From Solirubrobacterales bacterium (GTDB taxonomy: Bacteria > Actinomycetota > Thermoleophilia > Solirubrobacterales > Solirubrobacteraceae): DNA of 64,000 nucleotides. This document shows, in pieces, positions 18,783 through 28,568 of the stretch. A model generated the notes under the pieces. The model worked only from the letters and a program-made list of their open reading frames with translations, was not told the origin of the DNA and did no database searches. The DNA is taken from contig JAOPZS010000134.1 in NCBI GenBank assembly GCA_025963965.1, positions 35,450 through 99,449 of the forward strand, read 5' to 3'. Position 1 is the first letter of the stretch; each line of letters starts with the position of its first letter. The position numbers and the translations under genes are program-made.

Positions 18783-19970
18783 ATGGTCGAGCTGACGACG
18801 GTGAAGCCGCGCCTGGCGGGCGCGCACGAGCGCCGCGTGCGAGCGGAGGCGCTGCGCCGCCACCGCGAGGAAGTTCGCGCCCGCGGCGCCGGCTCCGCGG
18901 GGGAGCTGTCCTACCTGCGCGCGCAGCTGCGCGTCGCGGCAAGCCTGACCACCCGCCTGGCGGCCGCTCGCGAGCCACGCGAGATGGCGTCGCAGGTCGT
19001 CGACGAGCTGCACGAGTGCTTCTCCTTCTACCTCGCGGCGATCCAGCAGCTGCACGACGACGGCACGCTGCGGCTCGTCGCGGCGCGGGGACGGCTGGCT
19101 GCCGTGATGGAGGAGTTCCTGCTGATCGAGCAGCCGGTGGCCAGCGGCGTCAACGGCCGCGTGGCGCGCTCCGGGGTGACGGCGCTCGTCGGCGACACCC
19201 GCAGCGACCCCGACTACATCGTCCGCGACCCCGGCACGGACCCGCGCTCGGAGCTGAGCGTGCCGATCGTCGTCGACGGATCGGTCTGGGGCGTGCTCAA
19301 CATCGAGGGCGCCGAGCGCGATGCCTTCGCCGAGGTCGACGTCGTGCTCGTCGAGGCGGTCGCGGCAAGTCTCGGCTCGGCGCTGCACCGCGCAAGGCTC
19401 GTGGAGGAGCTGGAGGGCGCCTTCTCGACGACGCTGGCGCTGCTGACGAGCACGGTCGAGGCGAAGGACGACTACACGGCCTCCCACGGAGAGGACGTCG
19501 CCGAGCTCGCCGAGCGCGTCGCCGTGCGGATGGCGTTGACGGAGAGCGACGCGCGCGACGTGCGGTTGGCCGCGATGCTCCACGACATCGGCAAGATCGC
19601 CGTGCCGAGCGAGATCCTGCTGAAGCCCGGCCCGCTGAACGACGAGGAGTGGGTCACGATGCGCGGCCACGCCGCGGCGGGCGGCGAGCTGGTGGCCCGG
19701 ATCGAGGCGTTCGCGCATCTCGCGCCGGCGGTGCGCGCGAGCCACGAGCGCTGGGACGGCGAGGGCTACCCGGACGGCCTGGTGCGCGAGAAGATTCCGC
19801 TGGCGGCACGCATCATCGCCGCCTGCGACACGTATGACGCGATCGTCACCGACCGGCCCTACCGGCCGGCCCGCACCGGCGGCGAGGCTCGTGAGGAGCT
19901 CGAGCGCGTCGCCGCCTCGCAGCTCGATCCGGCTGTCGTCGCGGCGCTGATCGACGAGCTGCAGGCCTAG
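18783..19970 (+). CDS. GAF-HD-GYP domain protein (putative c-di-GMP phosphodiesterase)
   Basis: GAF region SVPIVVDGSVWGVLNIEG; HD-GYP motifs HDIGKIAVPSEILLKPGPLNDEEW, HERWDGEGYPDGL. Confidence 0.88.
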   Translation: MVELTTVKPRLAGAHERRVRAEALRRHREEVRARGAGSAGELSYLRAQLRVAASLTTRLAAAREPREMASQVVDELHECFSFYLAAIQQLHDDGTLRLVAARGRLAAVMEEFLLIEQPVASGVNGRVARSGVTALVGDTRSDPDYIVRDPGTDPRSELSVPIVVDGSVWGVLNIEGAERDAFAEVDVVLVEAVAASLGSALHRARLVEELEGAFSTTLALLTSTVEAKDDYTASHGEDVAELAERVAVRMALTESDARDVRLAAMLHDIGKIAVPSEILLKPGPLNDEEWVTMRGHAAAGGELVARIEAFAHLAPAVRASHERWDGEGYPDGLVREKIPLAARIIAACDTYDAIVTDRPYRPARTGGEAREELERVAASQLDPAVVAALIDELQA

Positions 19971-20920
19971 CTCTCGCGGTTGTATCGATCGGCTGCCTCG
20001 CGCAGCCCTTCGCCGCGCCGCGGGAACAGCGTCGCGGCTACGTGCAGCCAGAGGCGCCGCGCGTCGTGCCCGGGCAGCGCAAGCGCGGCGAGCGCCCTGA
20101 GCGCGTAGGCGTAGGCGGTCAGCCAGCGCACGGCCCGCGCCGCGGCGGCGGAGTGGTGCTTGCGCATGTAAAGGTCGCGGTTGCGCGAGAGCTCGACGAT
20201 GCGCCGTGCAGGAACGGCGCCGGTCGCGAGCTGCTCGTGGTGGACCGCCCGCGCGGCCGGGACGAACACGCTCGACCAGCCCGCCCGGTGCAGCCGCCAG
20301 GCGAAGTCGACCTCGTCTGAGTAGACGAAGAAGTCGGGGTCGAGGTAACCGATCGCCGCGGCAGGCTCGCGGCGTACGAGCAGCGCCGCGGACTGGCACC
20401 AGTCGACCTCGCGGACACTGTCGCCGCGGCTCTGCACCGTGTAGAGGCGGTGCAGGAAGAGCGCCCCGGCGAGCGCCGTCAGGGGGCTCGGAAAGCGCCA
20501 CGCGCAGGGCTGCGGTGAACCGTCCGGTCGCAGCAGCCGCGCCCCGGCGAGCGCCGCGCGCGGGCGCTCCCTCAGCGCCTGCCACAGCGCGGCCGTCGCG
20601 CCGGGCAGCAACTCGGTGTCCTCGTTGAGCAGCAGCGCGAACCGCCCCCGCGCGGCGCGCAGCAGCTCGCTGTCGTTGAGGCCCTTGCCGCGACGTGAGG
20701 AGACCGCGATCACCCGGTCCACCGCCGGGTGCGCCTCCGCAGCAGCGGAGGAGCCGTCGCGCGAGCCGTTGTCGAGCACGATCACCTCACTCGCGAACGC
20801 CAGCGTCTCGCGCTCGCGGGCGATCGCGTCGAGCCCGCGCAGCAGCAGCTCCCGCTGCGAGGTGTTGACGACGCAGAAGCTCACCTCGACGTCCCCGTCG
20901 TCGTGCTCGGCGCCGTCCAT
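19967..20920 (-). CDS. Glycosyltransferase family 2 (rhamnosyltransferase-like)
   Basis: VSFCVVNTSQRELLLRGL, VIVLDNGSRDGSSAAAE, FALLLNEDTEL, DPDFFVYSDEVDFAWRLHRAGW. Confidence 0.88.
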   Translation of the reverse strand: MDGAEHDDGDVEVSFCVVNTSQRELLLRGLDAIARERETLAFASEVIVLDNGSRDGSSAAAEAHPAVDRVIAVSSRRGKGLNDSELLRAARGRFALLLNEDTELLPGATAALWQALRERPRAALAGARLLRPDGSPQPCAWRFPSPLTALAGALFLHRLYTVQSRGDSVREVDWCQSAALLVRREPAAAIGYLDPDFFVYSDEVDFAWRLHRAGWSSVFVPAARAVHHEQLATGAVPARRIVELSRNRDLYMRKHHSAAAARAVRWLTAYAYALRALAALALPGHDARRLWLHVAATLFPRRGEGLREAADRYNRES

Positions 20921-20957
20921 GCCCGCATTCTCGCTGGCGCGCCTATTGTCCGTCGGC

Positions 20958-22070
20958 GTGCGCGTCCATCTCGTAGACCCTTCGGCGTACACGCCGCCCT
21001 ACGACCATGCGCTGGCGGCAGGGCTTGCGTCGGCGGGCGCCGAGGTCGAGCTGTTCACGAGCCGCTTCGCCTACGGCCCGGTGCCGGCACCGGCCGGCTA
21101 CCGGCGCGAGGAGCTCTTCTACCGCGGTGCGGCCCGCGTCGGGAACGCGCGGGCACGGCGGCTCGTCAAGCTCGCCGGGCACGTCCCCGGCATGCTGCGC
21201 TACCGGGCGCGCGCCGCCGCGGCCGACGTCGTCCATTTCCAGTGGCTGACCGTGCAGCACCTCGACGGAGCGCTGCTGCCGTCGCGCCGTCGCGGGCGCC
21301 CGCTGCTGCTGACCGCGCACGACATCCTGCCACGCGAGGCGCGCCCTGGGCAGCGTGCGGCGCAGCGCCGCCTGTACCGGCGCTTCGATGCGGTGATCGC
21401 CCACTCCGAGCACGGACGGAGCCGCCTGGTCGAGGATCTCGGAGTCGAGCCCGAGCGCGTGCACGTGATCCCCCACGGCGTCTTCGCCCACCTCGCCGAG
21501 CAGCCGGTGACCGACGGCCCGCTGGGCAGGCCGCCGTTCACGAGCGAGCTGCCCGTGGTGCTGTGCTTCGGGCTGATGCGCCCGTACAAGGGCATCGATG
21601 TGCTGCTCGACGCCTGGCGCGGGATCGAGGGTGCGGAGCTGTGGATCGCCGGGATGCCGCGGATGGACATCGCTGCGCTGCGCGCTGCCGCTCCGCCGAA
21701 CGTGCGCTTCGTGGCGCGCTTCATCGGAGACGCGGAGCTGCCGGCGTACTTCCGCGCCGCGAGCCTCGTCGTCCTGCCCTACCGGGAGATCGACCAGTCG
21801 GGCGTGCTCTTCACGGCGCTCGCGTTCGGACGCCCGCTGCTGCTCAGCGACGTCGGTGGCTTCCCCGAGGTGGCCGCGACGGGCGCCGCGCGCATCGTCC
21901 CGGCGGGCGACCCCGCCGCGCTGCACGGCGCGCTCGCGTCGCTGCTCGCTGACCCGGCCGAGCTTCGGAAGATGTCCGAGCGGGCGCTGCTGGCCGGCGA
22001 GGGGGAGTACTCGTGGCCGGCGATCGCAGACCGAACGCTGGCGCTGTACGAGCGCCTGCGTGCCGCCTGA
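20958..22070 (+). CDS. Glycosyltransferase family 4
   Basis: VRVHLVDPSAYTPPYDHALAAGLASAG, HDILPREA, LPVVLCFGLMRPYKGIDVLLDAW, YREIDQSGVLFTALAFGRPLLLSDVGGFPE. Confidence 0.88.
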   Translation: MRVHLVDPSAYTPPYDHALAAGLASAGAEVELFTSRFAYGPVPAPAGYRREELFYRGAARVGNARARRLVKLAGHVPGMLRYRARAAAADVVHFQWLTVQHLDGALLPSRRRGRPLLLTAHDILPREARPGQRAAQRRLYRRFDAVIAHSEHGRSRLVEDLGVEPERVHVIPHGVFAHLAEQPVTDGPLGRPPFTSELPVVLCFGLMRPYKGIDVLLDAWRGIEGAELWIAGMPRMDIAALRAAAPPNVRFVARFIGDAELPAYFRAASLVVLPYREIDQSGVLFTALAFGRPLLLSDVGGFPEVAATGAARIVPAGDPAALHGALASLLADPAELRKMSERALLAGEGEYSWPAIADRTLALYERLRAA

Positions 22071-22071
22071 G

Positions 22072-22455
22072 CTACTCGGTCCAGAAGTCGTGCAGCAGCT
22101 CGCCGTCGGACTCGTGGCGGGGGCCGAATGCGAGGACGGTCATCCCATCCGGGCCCGCCTCGAGGGCGCGGACCACGGGGGGCGCTATGCGGATCGCGTC
22201 GTGCTTGGAGATCTCGCGGACGTCGTCATCCAGGCGGATGCGCCCGGCGCCGTCGAGCACGACGTAGACCTCCTCGGCGTTCTCGTGGCGATGTCCGAAC
22301 CCCTGGCGCATGCCGGGTTTCAGAACGTGGTAGGCGAAGCCGGTCGTCTCCGCGTCGAGCTCCTCGCGCGGGAAGTGCGCCTCGCCCACCTGCGACAGCC
22401 CGAAGTCCTTGGCGCTGTCCTTCGTGTCATCGAGGTTCTTGATCGTGTAGCTCAT
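22072..22455 (-). CDS. Cupin-domain protein
   Basis: GFGHRHENAEEVYVVLDGAGRIRLDDDV cupin motif. Confidence 0.82.
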   Translation of the reverse strand: MSYTIKNLDDTKDSAKDFGLSQVGEAHFPREELDAETTGFAYHVLKPGMRQGFGHRHENAEEVYVVLDGAGRIRLDDDVREISKHDAIRIAPPVVRALEAGPDGMTVLAFGPRHESDGELLHDFWTE

Positions 22456-22489
22456 CGCCCGGAGTCTAGCCAGCGGGGAGAATGACCCC

Positions 22490-23650
22490 GTGACCGTCAT
22501 CGCGGTGATCTTCTGGCTGTGCGTCGCCATGATCGTGTGGACCCAGCTCGGCTATGCGCTGGCCCTCGCGGGGGTTGCGGCGCTCAGCCGGCGCCGGTCG
22601 GCGCCTCGCGCCGGCGATGCTACGGAGCTGCCGTCCCTGTCGCTGATCGTCGCCGCGCACGACGAGCAGGGGGTGATCGGGGAGAAGGTCGGCAACGCGC
22701 TCGAGCTCGACTACCCGCGCGAGCTGCTCGAGGTGATCGTGGCGTGCGACGGCTGCACCGACGCGACCGCCGAGCGGGCGAGGGCGGCCGGGGCGGACCT
22801 CGTGCTGGAGCTGCCGCGCGGCGGCAAGATCCGTGCGCAGGATGCTGCCGTGGAGCGAGCGCGCGGGGAGCTGGTGGCATTCTCGGACGCCAACGCGCAG
22901 TGGCAGCCGGACGCGGCGCGCGAGCTCGCCGGAGCCTTCGCCGAGCCGCGCGTGGGCTACGCCTGCGGGCAGGTCCGCTTCGTCCAGGCCGCGCACGGCC
23001 GCGCAGCGGGAAACCAGGAGGGCGTCTACTGGCGCTACGAGCTGGCGGTGCGCGGCCTGGAGTCGCGGCTCTCCTCGGTCACCGCCGGAAACGGCGCGAT
23101 CTACGCGACCCGCCGAAGCGCCTACCTCGTCGTCGACCCGATCATGGGTCACGACCTCTCGCTGCCGTTCAACATGGTCAAGCGCGGCCTGCGCGCGGTG
23201 TACGTGCCGAGCGCGAGGGCGACGGAGAAGATGGTGCCGACGATCGAGGGGGAGTTCGCCCGCAAGCGGCGCATGATGAGCCACACCTGGCCGATCCTGC
23301 TGCGCGGCGGGATGCTCTCCCCGCGCGGTTATCCGCCGGGCTACGCGGCGATGATCTTCTCGCACCGCCTGCTGCGCTACTCGACGCCCGGGCTGCATGC
23401 GGTGGCGCTCGTGCTGAACGTCGTGCTCCTCGCCGGGACCGGCGGCGCCGCGCGGGTCCTCTACGCCGTCACGCTCCTCGCGCAGCTCGTGCTGCTCGCC
23501 GCCGCCGCGCTCGCCGGCGTCCTGCCGCTGCGCCCGCTGCTCGTGGCCCGCTACTACGTCCTCACGACCGCATCGCCGGCCGCCGGCCTGTGGGACTGGC
23601 TGCGCCACGGCACCGAGGCCTCCTGGGAGGCCGCCGACGGAACACGCTGA
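22490..23650 (+). CDS. Membrane glycosyltransferase family 2
   Basis: LPSLSLIVAAHDEQGVIGEKVGNALELDYPRELLEVIVACDGCTDATAE, followed by C-terminal TM segments. Confidence 0.88.
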   Translation: MTVIAVIFWLCVAMIVWTQLGYALALAGVAALSRRRSAPRAGDATELPSLSLIVAAHDEQGVIGEKVGNALELDYPRELLEVIVACDGCTDATAERARAAGADLVLELPRGGKIRAQDAAVERARGELVAFSDANAQWQPDAARELAGAFAEPRVGYACGQVRFVQAAHGRAAGNQEGVYWRYELAVRGLESRLSSVTAGNGAIYATRRSAYLVVDPIMGHDLSLPFNMVKRGLRAVYVPSARATEKMVPTIEGEFARKRRMMSHTWPILLRGGMLSPRGYPPGYAAMIFSHRLLRYSTPGLHAVALVLNVVLLAGTGGAARVLYAVTLLAQLVLLAAAALAGVLPLRPLLVARYYVLTTASPAAGLWDWLRHGTEASWEAADGTR

Positions 23651-23758
23651 CGGGCGGCAGGCGGCGTGCTACGGCGTCCTCGGTCGCTCATGTACAGAGC
23701 ACACTTCGCTCCCTGCGTCCTCGTATCACTTGCCTGCCACCCGTCAGCTGCTGACAAG

Positions 23759-24361
23759 ATGCCGAGAGTGCTCCGGCGCCTGCTCGACATCGTGGTCTCC
23801 TCCTTGGCGCTGGCGCTGGTCTCGCCGCTGCTTGCCGTCGCGGTCGTTGCGATCCGGCTCGAGAGCCGGGGGGGCGTGATCTACCGCCAGCGCCGCGCGG
23901 GCCGCGACGGGGAGCCCTTCGACGTCCTGAAACTGCGCACGATGGTCGATGGCGCCGAGCACATCGGCGCGGGCCTCGCGATCGACGCCGGCGACGCCCG
24001 CGTGACGCGCGTCGGGGCGCTGCTGCGCCGCACGTCGATCGACGAGCTGCCGAACCTCCTCAACGTGCTGCGGGGCGACATGACGTTGATCGGCCCGCGG
24101 CCGACGCTGCCGGCGCAGGTGGAGCAGTACAGCGCGCGCCAGCGCGGCCGGCTGGCGGTCAAGCCCGGGATCACCGGCTGGGCGCAGGTCAACGGGCGCG
24201 CGTCGCTGCCCTGGAGCGAGCGGATCGAGCTCGACCTGTACTACATCGAGCACCGCTCGCTCGCGCTCGACCTGCGGATCATCGGGCGCACCGTCGCGAT
24301 GGTGCTGGGGGGGCACGGCCTGTACAAGGGCGCCACCGGGGGCTGGGAGGGCGAGCTGTGA
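23759..24361 (+). CDS. Undecaprenyl-phosphate sugar-1-phosphate transferase family (bacterial sugar transferase)
   Basis: RLLDIVVSSLALALVSPLLAVAVVAI, RQRRAGRDGEPFDVLKLRTM, RRTSIDELPNLLNVLRGDMTLIGPRPTLP, RLAVKPGITGWAQVNGR. Confidence 0.92.
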   Translation: MPRVLRRLLDIVVSSLALALVSPLLAVAVVAIRLESRGGVIYRQRRAGRDGEPFDVLKLRTMVDGAEHIGAGLAIDAGDARVTRVGALLRRTSIDELPNLLNVLRGDMTLIGPRPTLPAQVEQYSARQRGRLAVKPGITGWAQVNGRASLPWSERIELDLYYIEHRSLALDLRIIGRTVAMVLGGHGLYKGATGGWEGEL

Positions 24362-25371
24362 GCGCTGAGCACGAGTCGCTCCCGGCGATCCTGCTGACGG
24401 CGGCCGGCAAGCGCTACGACATCGTCTCGTGCTTCGCGCGGCTGACGCGGACGATCGTCGCCGACGCCTCGCCGCTGGCCCCGGCGCAGTACGCGGCGCA
24501 GGTCCGCGAGACGGTGCCCCGGATGGACGACCCCGGCTACGTCCCGGCGCTGGCGGCGATCTGCGAGCGTTACGGCGTCGGCGCCGTGCTGCCGCTGACA
24601 GACCTCGACATCGAGATCCTCGCCCGCGCCCGCGAAGCCGGCACGCTGCCGGCGCTCGTGCCCTCCGCCGAGGTCGCCGCGGCGACGTACGACAAGTACG
24701 AGACCCACCGGCTGCTCGGTGCGCTCGGCCTGCCCTCACCGCCGACGGTGCTGCCCGACGACGACCTGGCGGCGATCGACTACCCGGTGATGGTCAAGCC
24801 GCGCCGTGGCTCAGGAGCCCGCTCGATCCACCTCGCTCGCGACGAGCGCGAGGCGCGCTTCTTCGTCGACTACGTGGCGGAGCCCGTGATGGTTCAGCAG
24901 GCGATGAACGGACCGGAGATCTCGATCGACTGCCTCGGCGACGGCGACGGCCGGTGCCTCAACGCGATTCCCCGCACGATGATCGAGTCGCGCGGTGGCG
25001 AGTCGATCAAGGGCACGGTGATCGAAGACGCCGAGATGGTCGCGCTCGGTCGGCTGGTGGTCGAAGCGCTCGGCCTGCGCGGCCCGGCGACGATCCAGGT
25101 GTTCCGCGACGCCGACACGGGCCTCGGCATCACCGATGTCAACACCCGTTTCGGGGGCGCCTTCCCGGCGCCCGTCTACGCGGCGCTGCCCGGGCGCACG
25201 TACCCGGAGCTGATCGTCGCGATGGCGGCCGGCCGGACGATCGAGCCGCACGTCGGCGAGTTCAACGCCGGGATGACGTTCACGCGCTACTACTGGCAGC
25301 TGGAGCTGGACGAGCTGATGCGTCCGACCGGCCGGGACATCGTCCCGAACGGCCCGCCCGCGCCGCGATGA
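24358..25371 (+). CDS. ATP-grasp domain protein (carbamoyl-phosphate-synthase-like)
   Basis: ILLTAAGKRYDIV, VLPLTDLDIEIL, TYDKYETHRLLGALGLPSPPTV, YPVMVKPRRGSGARSIHLA, DVNTRFGGAFPAPVYAALPG. Confidence 0.85.
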   Translation: MSAEHESLPAILLTAAGKRYDIVSCFARLTRTIVADASPLAPAQYAAQVRETVPRMDDPGYVPALAAICERYGVGAVLPLTDLDIEILARAREAGTLPALVPSAEVAAATYDKYETHRLLGALGLPSPPTVLPDDDLAAIDYPVMVKPRRGSGARSIHLARDEREARFFVDYVAEPVMVQQAMNGPEISIDCLGDGDGRCLNAIPRTMIESRGGESIKGTVIEDAEMVALGRLVVEALGLRGPATIQVFRDADTGLGITDVNTRFGGAFPAPVYAALPGRTYPELIVAMAAGRTIEPHVGEFNAGMTFTRYYWQLELDELMRPTGRDIVPNGPPAPR

Positions 25372-25446
25372 GCACGGCGCTGCCCGTCGGGGGCCGGGCG
25401 CGTCAACTGCGCGATCGGGCCACGAGGGGGACTAGACTCCCTCTTC

Positions 25447-26475
25447 GTGGCAACGCAGCTGGCCGATTCCCCGCCCGATCAGGGGCGCACGGAGACGGAG
25501 CCCGGAGCCCCGCCGCCGACGGCGCCGCCTCAAAGCCCGTCTGAGGCGGGCGCGGGCTGCGCAAGCTGCGGCGCGCGCATGGCGCCCGGGCAGGACTGGT
25601 GCCTGCAGTGCGGAGCAGGTGCGCCCGGCAGCGTGGGGCGCGGCGGCTGGCGGCCGCTGGCAGGCGTGCTCGCAGCCACGACCGTTCTCGTGCTCGGCGC
25701 CGCCGCCGCCGGGTACGCGGCGCTCAGCAAGAAGACCCGGCACGCGCCCGTCGTGACGAGGACGGTCGCGCAGGCCACCCCGGCGCCGACGACGCCGACA
25801 CCCGGTGTGACCCCGCCCACGACGTCCACGCCCACTCCCGGCATCGCCAAACCGCCGAAGATCCCGCTCACCGCCGCGACGCCGACGCCCGCCGCGACGA
25901 CGCCGGCCGTGACGCCGACCACGCCGAGCACGACGACCGGCACCGGCAACCAGGGCAATTCGGGCACCGGGGGCAGCCAACCGGCCGAAGAACCGAAGCC
26001 TGAAGCGATCCTGCTCGACACGAACGCCGCCTCCACGTACAACCCGTACAACTACCCGACGACCTGGTTCGGCGATCCCAGCCTGACGATTGACGGCGAC
26101 ACGACGACGGGGTGGAGCGCGCAGGTCAACCCCGCCACCGCGCCGAACCTCGCGGAGGGACTGCTGCTCGACCTCAAGTCGGCGCGCAAGCTCTCGGCGG
26201 TGAAGCTCGTGACCAGCACGACCGGCATCACCGTGCAGGTCTACGGCACGGCGGCAAGAACGGTCCCTGCCTCGATCACCGACCCCGCCTGGGTCCCGCT
26301 GAGCCGCTCGATCACCGTCAAGAAGCGCCACGCTCAGATCGCCCTGCGCAACCGCAAGAAGTCCTACCGCTTCGTCACCGTCTGGATCAGCAAGGCGCCG
26401 GCCTCGGCGCTCGGCACCGCGGAAGCGCCGGGGAAGATCGTCCTCGACGAGATCGAACTGCTGCCGGTCGGCTAG
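25447..26475 (+). CDS. Zinc-ribbon, single-TM protein with Thr/Pro linker and discoidin-like C-terminal domain
   Basis: CASCGARMAPGQDWCLQCG zinc ribbon; TM LAATTVLVLGAAAAGYAAL; T/P linker; C-terminal YNPYNYPTTWFGDPSLTIDGDTTTGWSAQ. Confidence 0.75.
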   Translation: MATQLADSPPDQGRTETEPGAPPPTAPPQSPSEAGAGCASCGARMAPGQDWCLQCGAGAPGSVGRGGWRPLAGVLAATTVLVLGAAAAGYAALSKKTRHAPVVTRTVAQATPAPTTPTPGVTPPTTSTPTPGIAKPPKIPLTAATPTPAATTPAVTPTTPSTTTGTGNQGNSGTGGSQPAEEPKPEAILLDTNAASTYNPYNYPTTWFGDPSLTIDGDTTTGWSAQVNPATAPNLAEGLLLDLKSARKLSAVKLVTSTTGITVQVYGTAARTVPASITDPAWVPLSRSITVKKRHAQIALRNRKKSYRFVTVWISKAPASALGTAEAPGKIVLDEIELLPVG

Positions 26476-26517
26476 CACCGCCGCCGGCACGCTCGGGGCG
26501 AGGTGCCGCGGGCGCCC

Positions 26518-27447
26518 CTAGCCCCGCGCGGCGCTGCGGCTCTTTCTCGGTTTCGCGCTCTTCTGCGAGCGCGTCGCGGCCTTCGGCCGGGCCCGCCAAG
26601 CGTCGTCGAGGAAGTCGGCGATCTCACCGGTCAGCCGCTCGGGCTGCATCCGCAGCTCCACAAGCGAGTCGGCTTCGATCAGGCGCGAGTTCGGCATCTC
26701 ACGCGCCAGCATCCCGGCGTCGGAGAACGGGTGCACAGGGTCCCGCCCGTGTCCGAGGATCAGGGTCGGCGTCGTGAACGTGCGGCGCTCGCTGCGAGGT
26801 GGCGCGATCCGCCCGAAGAAGAGTCCCTGCAGCAGCGCGCCGCCCGGTCCCGGATCCTGGCGAACGACGTCGAGCATCACGTTGCCGTAGTGGGGCAGCA
26901 GGCGCCTGGGAACGGCGCGGGCCGCCCGTGCGACGAGCTTCATCGCGGGCTCGCCGAAGGTCAGAGCGACCAGCAGCGGCGTGAAGGCGAGCGCGCTGCC
27001 GAGCAGGCCGTTGTCCAGCACGGGCATCTCGACGATGAGCCCGCGCAGGCGCTCGGGGCTGGCGGCGGCCACCTCGAGCGCGGCGTTGGCGCCCAGCGAG
27101 GTTCCCATCACGACTGCTTCGTCGATCCCGAGATGGTCCATCAGCGCGACCACCTCACGCCCGTAGTCGGCCATCGAGTAGCGCCACATGTCGCGCGGGC
27201 GGTCCGAGCGCCCGTGGCCGAGCAGGTCGAGCGTGATCACGCGATTGCCGCGGGCCGCCAGGTCTTCGGCGAGCGGCCGGTGCATGTCCTGAGAGAGCAG
27301 CAGGCCGTGAAGCAGGATCAGCGTCCGCCCGGCCGCCGGCGCGCTGCGCGCCGTTCGCCCGCGAGCGCCCGCCCCCGTCACCGCCGCCGGCCCACCCCCG
27401 TACTCGGTGTAGGCGAGCCGCTGTCCCTCGACCTTGAAGAACGGCAT
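26518..27447 (-). CDS. Alpha/beta hydrolase
   Basis: RTLILLHGLLLSQDMHRPLAEDLAARGNRVITLDLLGHGRSDRP, AVVMGTSLGANAALEVA, C-terminal LILGHGRDPVHPFSDA. Confidence 0.86.
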   Translation of the reverse strand: MPFFKVEGQRLAYTEYGGGPAAVTGAGARGRTARSAPAAGRTLILLHGLLLSQDMHRPLAEDLAARGNRVITLDLLGHGRSDRPRDMWRYSMADYGREVVALMDHLGIDEAVVMGTSLGANAALEVAAASPERLRGLIVEMPVLDNGLLGSALAFTPLLVALTFGEPAMKLVARAARAVPRRLLPHYGNVMLDVVRQDPGPGGALLQGLFFGRIAPPRSERRTFTTPTLILGHGRDPVHPFSDAGMLAREMPNSRLIEADSLVELRMQPERLTGEIADFLDDAWRARPKAATRSQKSAKPRKSRSAARG

Positions 27448-27556
27448 CGCCGGGACACTACTACCGCGGTGCTGACGGAACCAGCGGCGGGACGCCCACC
27501 GGCGCGGCGCTGTAGCGTTGCGGAGCACTTCAGCGGCTTTCACAGGAGGAGATCGG

Positions 27557-28513
27557 ATGGCAAAGCAGCCCCGCATCCTCGCCGGCCAGACGGCGGCGAT
27601 CACAGGCGCCGCGCGCGGGATCGGACGGGCCACCGCCCAGGCGCTGATCCGCCGGGGGATGAAGGTCGCGATCGGCGATCTCGACGAGCAGGCTGCGCGG
27701 CGGACCGCCGAGGAGCTGGGCACGAGCGCGATCGCTCTTCCCCTGGACGTGACCGACAGGGGCTCGTTCGTGGCGTTCCTCGACGCAGCCGAACAGCGCC
27801 TCGGCCCGCTCGACGTGCTCGTCAACAACGCGGGCATCATGCAGCTGGGGCGCTTCATCGACGAGGACGACCTGACCGCGCGCAGGATGGTCGACATCAA
27901 CCTGCACGGCGTGATCCTCGGCTGCAAGCTTGCCCTCGAGCGGATGATCCCCCGCGACCGCGGGCATATCGTGAACATCTCCTCGCAGGCCGGAAAGTTC
28001 GGCGCTCCGGGGGGCGCCACGTACTCGGCCACCAAGCACGCCGTGATCGGCCTGACCGAGGCGATTCGCGGCGAGCTGCGCCTGATGGGCGCTCACATCG
28101 ACGCCAGCTACGTGATGCCGTTCGTCGTCAACACCGAGCTCGGCTCGGGCCTTGGCCAAGCGCGCGGCATCAGCAACCTCGAGCCCGCCGACGTAGCGGA
28201 CGCGATCGTCGAGGCGCTGCAGATGAGACTTGTCGACGTGTGGGTGCCGAAGTCCTCGAAGCGCACGAACGTGCTCGGCGTGGTCCTGCCGCGTGCCCTC
28301 TCGGAGGGGATGGCTCGGGCGATGAAGGCCGACCGCGTGCTCGCCGGCGCCGACCTGAACCGCAGGCGCGACTACGAGCTGCGCGCGTCGCATTCGGAGC
28401 CGGCCCTCGAGCCGGCGCCGGAGCCGGCGCAGATCGCGCCCGAAGCGGGCCAGATCGCCTCCGAGCCCGTCCAGCTCGCCTCCGAGCCGGCGGCGGGCGA
28501 CGAGCAGGCCTGA
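27557..28513 (+). CDS. Short-chain dehydrogenase/reductase
   Basis: AAITGAARGIGRATAQ, DVLVNNAGIMQLG, VNISSQAGKFGAPGGATYSATKHAVIGLTEA. Confidence 0.9.
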   Translation: MAKQPRILAGQTAAITGAARGIGRATAQALIRRGMKVAIGDLDEQAARRTAEELGTSAIALPLDVTDRGSFVAFLDAAEQRLGPLDVLVNNAGIMQLGRFIDEDDLTARRMVDINLHGVILGCKLALERMIPRDRGHIVNISSQAGKFGAPGGATYSATKHAVIGLTEAIRGELRLMGAHIDASYVMPFVVNTELGSGLGQARGISNLEPADVADAIVEALQMRLVDVWVPKSSKRTNVLGVVLPRALSEGMARAMKADRVLAGADLNRRRDYELRASHSEPALEPAPEPAQIAPEAGQIASEPVQLASEPAAGDEQA

Positions 28514-28568
28514 ACGCCTTGCGGGGAAGAGCGTCCCGGCGCCCCGGCGCGAGCGGCGCCCCGTTCGC

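Noticed and set aside
25780-25980. Thr/Pro repeats (and the Pro/Ala stretch at 13100-13900) as DNA tandem repeats or CRISPR-like arrays
   Set aside because: They are degenerate low-complexity protein linkers without regular repeat-spacer units.
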